This document shows positions 56,201 to 64,000 of a DNA stretch of 64,000 nucleotides, in pieces. The notes beneath the pieces were generated by a model. It saw only the letters and a program-made list of their open reading frames with translations, made no database searches and was not told the origin of the DNA. Position 1 is the stretch's first letter. Each line of letters opens with the position of its first letter. Origin of the DNA: Ascochyta rabiei (Eukaryota; Ascomycota; Dothideomycetes; Pleosporales; Didymellaceae); assembly GCF_004011695.2 (NCBI RefSeq), contig NC_082408.1, positions 1,101,501 through 1,165,500 of the forward strand, given 5' to 3'. The position numbers and the translations under genes are program-made.

Positions 56201-57521
56201 CAGCTTCGTGCAATTCAGTGCGATGCTTCCTAATAGCATCAATGAATTCGTGGTGCTTCTTCTTCTCCTTTGTCTCACGAGCATCGCGCTGCTGCTTCTC
56301 CAGCTTCTCAGTAAGGCGAGCTTCGCGCATCGACTGCTTCTTCAGCCTACGGTAAACGGTTCGGTTGGCGGTCATGGCGAGGTTGTCCGCATGGATCATC
56401 TGCTGGGCGATTTCTCTCCGTAGTTTGCGCTGCTTCTCCAACAAGTTGAGCTTCTTCTGCTCGATAACAAGCGCCAGCTTTACTTTGCCGTCGTCTTCAG
56501 GCGTATCTGTCTTACTTGTGTCCCAGGAACCGACGTTTGCGTTGAACTTTTCCAGCTCGGCTTTGCGCGCGGTGATCCGGTTATACAAGATGACCTCGCG
56601 TTCTTTGCGCAGCTCCTGCATGCCCTGTTGTACAGCATCGATGTCAACGCCCTGTGGCATGATCGTGGCGAGGTAGGGTCGGTTCTTGCGCTGAGTGTGC
56701 GAGATGTAGTTGACGTCGCGAAATGCTTCACTGTTCCAAGGCTCGATGAATGTGTCTGGTAGACGAGGAAGATTCCTAAGCTCCGAAACGGCGCCGCTGG
56801 GTGCAACAGATGCGCTCGTTGCGCGTGTGGCGCTATCCAGAACCTGTGAAGCAGCAGCGACAGCATCGGCAGTGCTTTGGGGTTTCTTCGCTTGCTGGTT
56901 GCTGAACATTTGCTGCATGTTAGCAGGTAACGGCAAGCCTTTCGAGAGATGCTTGAACGCTGAGATCTGGCTCCTGAGCATAAACAGCTGTTCCTTTGTG
57001 AAACTGCCGTTACCTCCACTTGTGGCTGAAGTGGGTGTTTGACCATCTGCGGAAGGACCTTGTCCGCCAGCAACGGCGGATTGTGCGCCAGCAGAGGGAC
57101 CACTCGAGGAGGGTGTAGCGGATGAGCCATCGGCTAGCTTGGCGCCGTTCATGGCCACAACAGCACCATTCTGTTGCCCATTTTGCTGTTCGGAGAGGCT
57201 CTGTTGTCGCTGGTGTTGTTGTTTCATCATCTGCGATTGCTGCGCGAGATACTGGTTGCGCTTCTGAACCATAGCGAGAAGGTTGCGCGCTTTGATAAGG
57301 TCAGGGTTGGTGTCGGGAACACCTGCCGCCTTCATCTGCTGGTAACGCTACAGAATATTCAGTAACTGGAACACACGATGAGGATAGCGCGGGGCGCGTG
57401 TATGTGTGTGATGAAGTGAACGCACCTGGAAGATCTGCCCAACCTGTTCTTTGGAGAGGTTGGCAGGCAGCTGCCCTTGGCCCTGACCAGACATGTCTGG
57501 CGTGGCTTGAACTGACGCCAT
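53268..57521 (-). CDS. STH1: SNF2/STH1 catalytic subunit of a SWI/SNF-RSC remodeller
   Basis: ATP-dependent nucleosome remodeller, 1391 residues; exons 57521-57426 and 57347-53268 (minus). Order: QLQ-like N-terminus (LSKEQVGQIFQRYQQMKAAG, created by splicing), Gln-rich region (QQHQRQQSLSEQQNGQQ), HSA-type basic helices (ARLTEKLEKQQRDARETKEKK), ATPase lobe 1 (LADEMGLGKT near residue 585; MIVDEGHRMKN near 684), lobe 2 ([27 protein letters not shown]), SnAC region, AT-hook-like KKRGRKP and RKRGRP, and a C-terminal bromodomain (PDKWDYPDYYQLIKNPICM near 1285). Length and single bromodomain favour the STH1/Snf21 type over the larger Snf2, though this is inference. Confidence 0.93.
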
Positions 57522-58577
57522 GGTTGTAGTGGTGAACTGTATGCGCAGTATTGCGCAAAGTGCTGTTAGTATCGAGCTTCGCAAGCCTCAAACGCAGTCA
57601 ATCGACAGTGGGTGGCTGGTCGAAAAGCGCGCACTATGGGGAAAGGACAGTCGCGGTCGATCAGGTGCGCATGCAGCGGGCTGCTATGACATTATCGTGC
57701 GGCGTGGTGGTGGTGCGCGCCTCTTGGTGAATGAGGCTGATGGCACTCCGCCTGCACGCGCAAGTGTCGCGATGGATAGCAGGAGCGGAGGCTGCCTGGC
57801 AAATAGGGTGTAGGGGAGGCAAAAGGCACAGGCGCGTGCGAAAAGGTCGGTTGTTGCGCCACACGCGTTATAAACAACGTGTTGCGCGCGCAAAAAAGAT
57901 GGGGGACGATGTTCGGTGATGTTGGGGTTGGTCGGCGTTGGGGTGGACGTTCATCGAGGCGCGGCAGAGCGAGTGCAGAGAGTCCCCATTTCCCCCAAAG
58001 GTGTTAGCGCGGTCATGTGACTGGTGAACGGTCTCTGATTGGTGAAGGCATCACTCCTCATCTCACTCTTTCCTATACAAATATTCACAGTGATGAACGT
58101 CTGGCGCATGCCTTCTCGACTTGTACGAGGTCTGACGTGGTAGTCGGACGTTTGGACCAACAGCGGAGATCCGGGTCTGGCGAACCAGTGGAGTGCAATC
58201 GCGACCGCCCCCTCCACATTCAACGACCTCACGAACATCAAACTTGCTCTGTGCTCGCTTGAACATCGAAGAGATCTCCCCTGTTGCGTGACATATTCTT
58301 GGAATCTCCCGGCAGCTTCACACACATCCACAATAAGGCTTCGTAGCTTTCATTTACGTCATCGCGATGATTGTGTTCACATCAGTGCTGGGAGGGGACG
58401 ATGTGAGATGCCCACAAGCCATCATTCTACTTCCTGAACCAGAATCACTACACATCGTTACTAGCTGAAACTGACACGTAAAGTATAATCTTTTCTATCT
58501 GAATATGAATTGATGTGTCCAAGCGTATGTACAAACGAGTGACACTCTCATACTCCTTCCCTGACACATGACAGAAT
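57522..58577. other. Intergenic upstream of STH1
   Basis: About 1 kb holding the STH1 promoter and 3' flank of the esterase. Overlapping short frames on both strands have no domain pattern. Nothing more is seen. Confidence 0.5.
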
Positions 58578-59750
58578 CTAAGTGAGTGTAGGTGTCGTCC
58601 AGTCAATGTACGTGCCCACATCTGCGCCACCAGGGCCCCTCTCTATGTTTGCCGTGTTTGTGCTCTGGTTCAACAAAAACTTGCCGATGAATGCAGTGAG
58701 GTCAGCCTGCTGGTTCGAAGGAAACGAGCAGTGATTGTGGTTCCCAGAGCCTGTGAATCCCATGTTGTCTGGCACACCGAGCGCCTTGTAGATCAAGCGG
58801 CCAGCCTTCATGCAAGCAGTGGTGGAGACGGGGCCGAGCCAGTCAATCTCATTCTCGATGACGAGAAGACCACGAGGAGCCACCAAGCCTGCGAGTTGGT
58901 GATGGTCAACGGCTAAGGTATTGGCTTTGGTACTGAACGCGTTGAACCTTGGGCTAAACCATACGTTCTCTCCAACGATTTGCGAGGCAGTCTGGATGTT
59001 CTTGCCCTTTGCCTTCTCAGAGTCAGAGATGCGCCAGCAAGCAGCGCCACCGGCACCAGACTCTTGTGGAAGACCGAGCGCAATACGCTTCACGAGTGCG
59101 GCGGCGACAAATGCACCCTTGCCATTGCGTGAGCAGCCTGTCACACCGATACGCTTTGGGTCGATGCCAGCACTGGGGGTGATCTCGAGAGCGTCAATGA
59201 TTCGGTCTACCCCCCATGCCCAAGCAGTTAGGGCGCCAGCACTATGACCCGAACCGTATAGGTTATAGAATTTGCCCTGGCCGCGGCTGTTCTGGCCTTG
59301 TTGCGCAGCGATGTCGTCGTTATTGAAGACGATAGTTGCGACACCATTAGGAATGGGGAGGCTGGCAGCACCGTAGGCAATGATTGCTGGGAACGGTCCT
59401 GACCCGCTGGGTTTCTGGACCGAAACTGTGAAAGTAATCGATTTACCGGCTTCGGAAGCGATGATGGAGAGAGTGCTTCCAGAGAGCGAAGCAGTGACGC
59501 TCGATGGTTTAGGAGGGAAGACACCAAGTTCCTGGGCCTGAAGGGCAGCACTGACTTCCTGATTCTTACATTCGAAATCAGCTTTGGTGGTGACTGTCCT
59601 GCCGTCAAAAAACTTGAACGGGCTGGGCAACTTCGCGTTCGTGGTTGTTGGGAAAGTCGTTGGGACGTTGCAGGTTGCCTGACGCTCTTCAATGACAGGT
59701 ACTGCGAGCACTGTTGCGGACAGAAGCGGGATAATAATGGAGAACCTCAT
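58578..59750 (-). CDS. Secreted 4-O-methyl-glucuronoyl methylesterase (CE15)
   Basis: Cleaves ester bonds between lignin alcohols and glucuronic acid of xylan in plant cell walls. Intronless, 390 residues. A signal peptide (MRFSIIIPLLSATVLAVPV, cleavage near residue 17-22) is followed directly by the catalytic domain; no carbohydrate-binding module. The catalytic triad is visible: Ser207 in GVTGCSRNGKGA, Glu230 in LPQESGAGGAACWR, and His340 in GSGNHNHCSFP, with spacings of 23 and 133 residues as in known fungal enzymes. VIENEIDWLG and cysteines near the triad are conserved. A TATA box lies upstream. It suggests a plant-associated or saprotrophic lifestyle. Confidence 0.95.
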   Translation of the reverse strand: MRFSIIIPLLSATVLAVPVIEERQATCNVPTTFPTTTNAKLPSPFKFFDGRTVTTKADFECKNQEVSAALQAQELGVFPPKPSSVTASLSGSTLSIIASEAGKSITFTVSVQKPSGSGPFPAIIAYGAASLPIPNGVATIVFNNDDIAAQQGQNSRGQGKFYNLYGSGHSAGALTAWAWGVDRIIDALEITPSAGIDPKRIGVTGCSRNGKGAFVAAALVKRIALGLPQESGAGGAACWRISDSEKAKGKNIQTASQIVGENVWFSPRFNAFSTKANTLAVDHHQLAGLVAPRGLLVIENEIDWLGPVSTTACMKAGRLIYKALGVPDNMGFTGSGNHNHCSFPSNQQADLTAFIGKFLLNQSTNTANIERGPGGADVGTYIDWTTPTLT

Positions 59751-59815
59751 GTTGTTGAGAATGTATGCTTGATGCTCTCAATGTTCGTGCTGTTCATACG
59801 AAAACGGCTGTTCGT

Positions 59816-59823
59816 CTTTTATA
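59816..59823 (-). promoter_or_regulatory. TATA box of the glucuronoyl esterase gene
   Basis: TATAAAAG on the minus strand, about 66 bp before the start codon, at the usual distance for a regulated fungal promoter. Further upstream a single GCGGGG at 60200-60205 fits the CreA consensus SYGGRG, but one hit has little weight. Confidence 0.6.
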
Positions 59824-60945
59824 GAGAGCTGCTGTCTGGTATCCGAGAACCCGCGGTAGATGTAGTCACTTGCCACAATATACTCAAGAAGAATCTTACA
59901 CCCATACCGCTGTGTTTGTGTGTTGTTCAACCAGTCATGGCTATAGCCATAAACAGAATAAGCGACCCAGATTGGAAGACTTGATGATTTGACGCTTGAC
60001 TCGCTCTTGAGAGAATGTGTTTGGTGTTTACTTCTCCCTTCGGCCGCTGAGGAAATGGAAGCACTCTACTGATCTTGGCAAACAACGGTTTTCAGGGCAT
60101 AGCATCGTATTTATCGTCCATTTCCGGGTATGGCCAATCTGTCCTGGGACCCAGATGAGGATAAAAACTTTGGTATGGTTCTTCCAGTGGTATCTGCGTG
60201 CGGGGTGCAGTACAGCCGCCGTTTCAAGTCACCGAATTTAGCCTGTCTATCAACCGGTACATATGCCCCATAGACGACTTTGGTTGATTGACGACTGAAC
60301 AGTGATAATCTTCGCGGGTGTGACTAATCACTTGTTGAGGCTTGACGGTCTCAGCAGCTCTCGGTAATTCGTGCCGTGCCTGACCAACATCGAGACTTGT
60401 CAACTTGTATTAGAAGCAGAACGTATGAGGTCAGAGACATGAGAACAAGTGTTGCTAGTGTGCGCCGAGACGTTTACGTGACAAAACCCTTCCCTTTTTC
60501 TGCAATTGGGAAGAGGCACACACTTCGACAATACCTTAAATCGATGGCTTACCCACAAAATGCTATGTAGTTCCTGCTCCAACCAGAAAACGCGTTACAC
60601 TGCCGTCTCGATGGTTGTCATTCGGTCTATGCAAGCTTCGAGGTATTTGAAGTTGAAGAGAAAATATGTATTAGTCAGCTAAGCTTACCTACACAGGCAC
60701 TAGCGTGAGCCGCCAATCTTCGGGACCCCTCAGTAATGCATGCGTAAGACCTCACAAAACCCAGAGACCATTTACGCTGTCAAAAATTCCAGGTTCACCC
60801 CACAGTTAAAGTCCAAGAGAGTATCGAAGGAGGCACGAGCCTACAGTCGGGAATATAACTCCTCAAGCCAGTCGGGCCGTCTCTGCGTTCGGTCCACTTC
60901 AAGACACTGCCCGTCGCCGGTTCAAGCGCCAATAAGCTTGTCATC
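59824..60945. other. Intergenic, divergent promoters of esterase and methyltransferase-GFA gene
   Basis: About 1.1 kb of moderate AT content between divergent genes. No frame of interest. It probably contains the regulated esterase promoter. Confidence 0.5.
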
Positions 60946-62345
60946 ATGGCTGGCAAGCGGCAAGCAGATGATGCCATAAAGTTCTACGAGTCGAGGGCAG
61001 TGAACTACGACGGGACTTGGCACGATGATTTCACCAGCCGGTTCATCTCGCACGTCGATATACAGCCAGGCCAACAGATACTGGACCTTGCGTGTGGTAC
61101 TGGACTCCTCACTTTCCTCGAGGCAGACGCTGTAGGTCCGTCTGGTCAGGTCATTGGTGTTGACGTGACACCGCCGATGCTTGGAGTTGCCGAGTTCAAG
61201 AAAAAGAAGGCAGGTGATAAGTTCTCAAACGTAACATTCTTGGAAGGTGATGTTCTGCACCTCGAGGATATCGACGCCTTGAGGGAAAAGACGTTCGACA
61301 TCATTACGGTTGCCTCCGCACTCGTCCTTTTTCCCGACCCAAAGGCTGCGATCGAGCACTGGTCACAGTTCCTGAAGCCTGGCGGCATCCTTGCGCTAGA
61401 CGCAACACATCCAAGAAACCTAGTAGCTGGCATGGTGCTGGAAAGAGTCGCTCGGCGCCTGGAGCTGCCGATCCCGTACAATCGGTCATGGAGCAAGTCA
61501 GAATCTTCATTAAAGGACTTACTCGAATCTGCTGGCCTTGAAGTTGAAAAAGTCACAATAGTGGATCACCAAGCTGGATACGGCAGGCGACACTACGAGA
61601 TGGAGCAGTGGGACGACTTCTTCGTAGAAAACGTCATTGTGAAGGACGTTACAAGGACCTTTGCGAATAACGACATCAGGAGAAAGGCGCAGGGCGTCTT
61701 CAAGGAGGAGTGGGAAAAGCTGGCGATTGATGGAAAAGTAGAAGAAGTTGACTCTGTGTTCCTTGGGGTTGCGCGTAAACGTAAGTCAAGGCGACGAGAG
61801 CTTGTAGAGGTTCGATACCTTTAAGGCAGCAGCTAATAGCGTTCAAAGCTGTCGATGGCTCGAAGTACGTTGCCAAGGTTGTCGACGATGGCGTTGTCTT
61901 CAAAGGTGGCTGCAGGTGCGGCGGAGTGCAGTACACGTCCAGCGCACGCCCTAAAGACATAGTCTTTTGCCATTGTCGCGCCTGTCAGCAAGTATCTGGA
62001 TCGGCCTATATCCCATTCACCCGCGTACCACGAAGCGCTCTGACGTTCACGGAGGAATCTACGCGCGAATTGTTGAGATTGTCAGACGTTGGAGAGAGGT
62101 CATTCTGCTCGAAATGCGGTTCCCCAATTACGATGGCCTACTCTTTCCTGCAAGATGAAGTCTCGCTGACGATGAGCTCCGTGGATCTCGGAACCATGGA
62201 GTGCGAGCCACCAGTCGTCAAAAAACACATCTTCCTCCGCGAGAAAGCACCCTGGCTCGTACTGGCCGAAGATGGAGCCGAGCGATGGGGCACCTCAGAA
62301 GACGCGCATTTGCTCCAGAGCAAACGACAGGATCAGATGAGCTAA
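60946..62345 (+). CDS. SAM-dependent methyltransferase fused to a GFA zinc domain
   Basis: A two-domain enzyme of 443 residues by my model; exons 60946-61780 and 61849-62345. Domain 1 is a class I methyltransferase: FYESRAVNYDGTWHDDF, the SAM motif ILDLACGTGLLTF (residues 45-57), VIGVDVTPPMLGVA, and LKPGGILALDATHP. Domain 2 is a GFA/CENP-V-like zinc module: GGCRCGGVQYT (Cys300, 302), FCHCRACQQVSGSA (Cys319, 321, 324) and RSFCSKCGSPITM (Cys365, 368). The join is a 68-bp phase-1 intron with donor GTAAGT and a CTAAT branch site, giving an in-frame Pro-Val linker. Without splicing, domain 1 ends at 61824 and domain 2 has no good start. Substrate unknown. Confidence 0.82.
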
Positions 62346-62999
62346 GACCAAGGACGATGTGGAGTCCAACGGATAGCGCTGAGCGTCTCGGTATGGTCAA
62401 TTTGGCAGGCCCTTTGGGCTTAGATTAGACAGCTCGCAGCCCACGGGTCGACGAGTGTTCCACTAGCGTCGTCGTCGTTTTGCATGCACGACGACGGCGC
62501 AAAACCTTTGAAGAGAACTACTGCAGGTTCTAGCGACGGGACGCCTCACTTTGGAGACCTGATTGGGGCTATTGGTGCCTTTTAGTGATGGGATGCATGT
62601 TGCGGTGAGGAAAGATGACGCTCCAGCCTCAAAACCTGGTTCTAGCCGTTCGCCAGCTTCGACCAGCCACCTGCCAACCACGTTGTTAATCTCAGCGACA
62701 CGACAGCACCTTTTCCCCCGTGCGGCAATCCAATCTGAACTTGCTCTCAAACCTCTCCAGCAACTCGTTGCACTACAGCTCGCTCGATCTCCTTTTATCC
62801 AACCTTTTTACCCTCCTTGACCGCCTGTGTACCGTTCGCGCTTCTGCAGGTCCCCACTATCGATAGCCTGGCCGTCGACCGGGATACCCATTCTCAACAA
62901 CAAGACCGCGTTTCACGACAGTCATTCCATCAGTTCGCTTGCCGACGGTGTCGAAGAACTGCGGTTCGAAATAGGAAATTTCTGGACCCTTAATCTACC
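62346..62999. other. Intergenic/5' region of the last gene
   Basis: Pyrimidine-rich leader sequence increases towards 63000. Two short frames (62563-62820, 62827-63087) lack domain patterns. No separate gene is claimed. Confidence 0.45.
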
Positions 63000-64000
63000 A
63001 TGTTTCAACAAGCCCTTCCTGAGCTCGAGCTTCAACATCCTCCTCAGGCCTCGCATGCAGCCCACTTTTCTACGCGGGGAGGTCTAAGAGCTCCAACCTC
63101 CCCACTGAGGCAATTTACAGCTCCGCCCGCCGACGACGAGCTGAACACCTTCGACAACATCGATCTCTCTGCCGCCATCCCACCACCACCTTCTGTCTTG
63201 ACCTCAAACGCGACTGCCTATGATCCACACGCCGACTTACCTTCCCCTCTCGAAGACTATCCCCGAGCAGCTCGCAGCACCCACCAGCGCACTCTGACAG
63301 GCACATTCCTCAACAACAGCCAGTCTCTGCTCACACGCGCAACGTCCACGTTACAGCAACATACTTCCGCAGCATCGATTCGGTCGCATTCGCCTTCCAA
63401 ATCGCTGGCTAGCTTCCTCCCTTCAAGGAGCGCAATTGATTCGACCAAGAGCTGGTTCAACGGATCTTCCGCGCCTGTGAAGCTTGGTATCCAACAGCAG
63501 GACGAAGACTCAGTTTCAGAGTCGGGCTCAGAGATCGACTCTGAATTCTATTCATCTGATTCAGAGTCGGAGGGTGAAGGAGACGCAGAGGCTAACAACA
63601 CCATGAACATCTTCAATCGTAAGCCTACACACACGAGGGCAGCCTCAGAAACACCAGTCCGATCCGAGCAGATGGAAACACTGGCGAAGCCACAGCACCA
63701 GTCTCCTGCAAGTAGCAGGTTCGCGTGGCTGCTGTCAACACAGAAGAACGCTGCGGTGCCTTCACCTACCCCAGCGCCTACATACCACAACGCCGATGAC
63801 GAGCTACTCAACCTAAACATCTCGCAAGCTCTCTTTCCCCACGGCTCCGTTGACCCACTCGCACCGTCGTCCTTCAACGATCTCCTTGCCAACGCTGAAG
63901 CCCTTCTCTCGCGTTACCAGAAATCGTACCGCCAGCTGTCTACTGCCTTGGTCGATGCGCACTCAGAACAAAGCGCGCAAGATGACGAGCTTGACGAAGC
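63000..64000 (+). CDS. Unrecognised fungal protein, 3' end outside window
   Basis: Open from ATG 63000 to the window edge (333 codons, no intron needed). The first 270 residues are low-complexity: Ser/Pro-rich, with an acidic Ser run (DSVSESGSEIDSEFYSSDSE). A more ordered segment then begins, ADDELLNLNISQALFPHG, DPLAPSSFNDLLANAEALLSRYQKSYRQLSTALVDA, which looks like the start of a coiled coil and resembles a conserved fungal family of unknown function that I cannot name. Codon use matches neighbouring true genes. Confidence 0.75.
   Translation, partial: MFQQALPELELQHPPQASHAAHFSTRGGLRAPTSPLRQFTAPPADDELNTFDNIDLSAAIPPPPSVLTSNATAYDPHADLPSPLEDYPRAARSTHQRTLTGTFLNNSQSLLTRATSTLQQHTSAASIRSHSPSKSLASFLPSRSAIDSTKSWFNGSSAPVKLGIQQQDEDSVSESGSEIDSEFYSSDSESEGEGDAEANNTMNIFNRKPTHTRAASETPVRSEQMETLAKPQHQSPASSRFAWLLSTQKNAAVPSPTPAPTYHNADDELLNLNISQALFPHGSVDPLAPSSFNDLLANAEALLSRYQKSYRQLSTALVDAHSEQSAQDDELDE

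Noticed and set aside
55116..56423. 435-codon frame antisense to the SNF2-family gene
   Set aside because: Shadow of the helicase reading frame with no domain pattern of its own.

Overview
The window is a gene-dense stretch of a filamentous ascomycete nuclear genome (Pezizomycotina). Dothideomycetes fits the short 47-70 bp introns and C-rich third codon positions, but this is inference and I cannot name a genus. Support comes from GT-AG introns with CTAAY-type branch sites, eukaryotic single-copy genes (MMM1, RAD16, an STH1/SNF2 remodeller, ARB1, FYV10, SEC72, FLX1, PHO88, MRPL7, LSC1, HIS6), and a retrotransposon relic carrying the C-to-T decay of repeat-induced point mutation (RIP). I see no bacterial operons, rRNA, tRNA or CRISPR.

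Layout. 1-9.2 kb: 3' part of a Zn2Cys6-type transcription factor, a convergent BAR-domain gene with a G-rich repeat upstream, a 2.6 kb stretch without a recognisable gene, and a WHIM-domain nuclear protein. 9.7-18 kb: ERMES subunit MMM1, a possible small membrane protein divergent from it, then a run of plus-strand genes (short-chain dehydrogenase, DUF1330-like protein, Spo12-like protein, urease accessory UreF, SGNH hydrolase). 18.7-21.3 kb is a decaying accessory island: a monocarboxylate-type MFS transporter broken by one in-frame stop, a RIP-mutated Ty3/gypsy gag relic, and a cysteine-rich pseudogene. 21.6-27.5 kb: PHO88/SND3, a ubiquitin protease ending in a CaaX box, and mitochondrial ribosomal protein MRPL7. 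27.6-35.8 kb: several minisatellites, one inside an intron of the succinyl-CoA ligase alpha gene, plus BMT5, FYV10 and ARB1. 36.7-51.6 kb, mostly minus strand: an HPP-family membrane protein, RAD16, an F-box-like protein, SEC72, FLX1-type carrier, copper amine oxidase and FAF1. 51.8-64 kb: HIS6, the large SNF2-family remodeller, a secreted glucuronoyl esterase, a methyltransferase spliced in frame to a GFA zinc domain, and the 5' part of an unrecognised gene that leaves the window.

Most genes are independent housekeeping functions: ribosome biogenesis (BMT5, FAF1, ARB1), chromatin and repair (WHIM protein, RAD16, STH1), ER and mitochondrial membrane biology (PHO88, SEC72, MMM1, FLX1, MRPL7, LSC1) and protein turnover (FYV10, the ubiquitin protease). 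Accessory or lifestyle functions are the glucuronoyl esterase (plant cell wall), amine oxidase and urease maturation (nitrogen use), the SGNH hydrolase and the broken transporter. The most notable items are the methyltransferase-GFA fusion, the prenylation motif on the ubiquitin protease, the decaying island at 19-21 kb and the repeat arrays. Exon boundaries were set by hand from splice signals, reading frame and family expectation.
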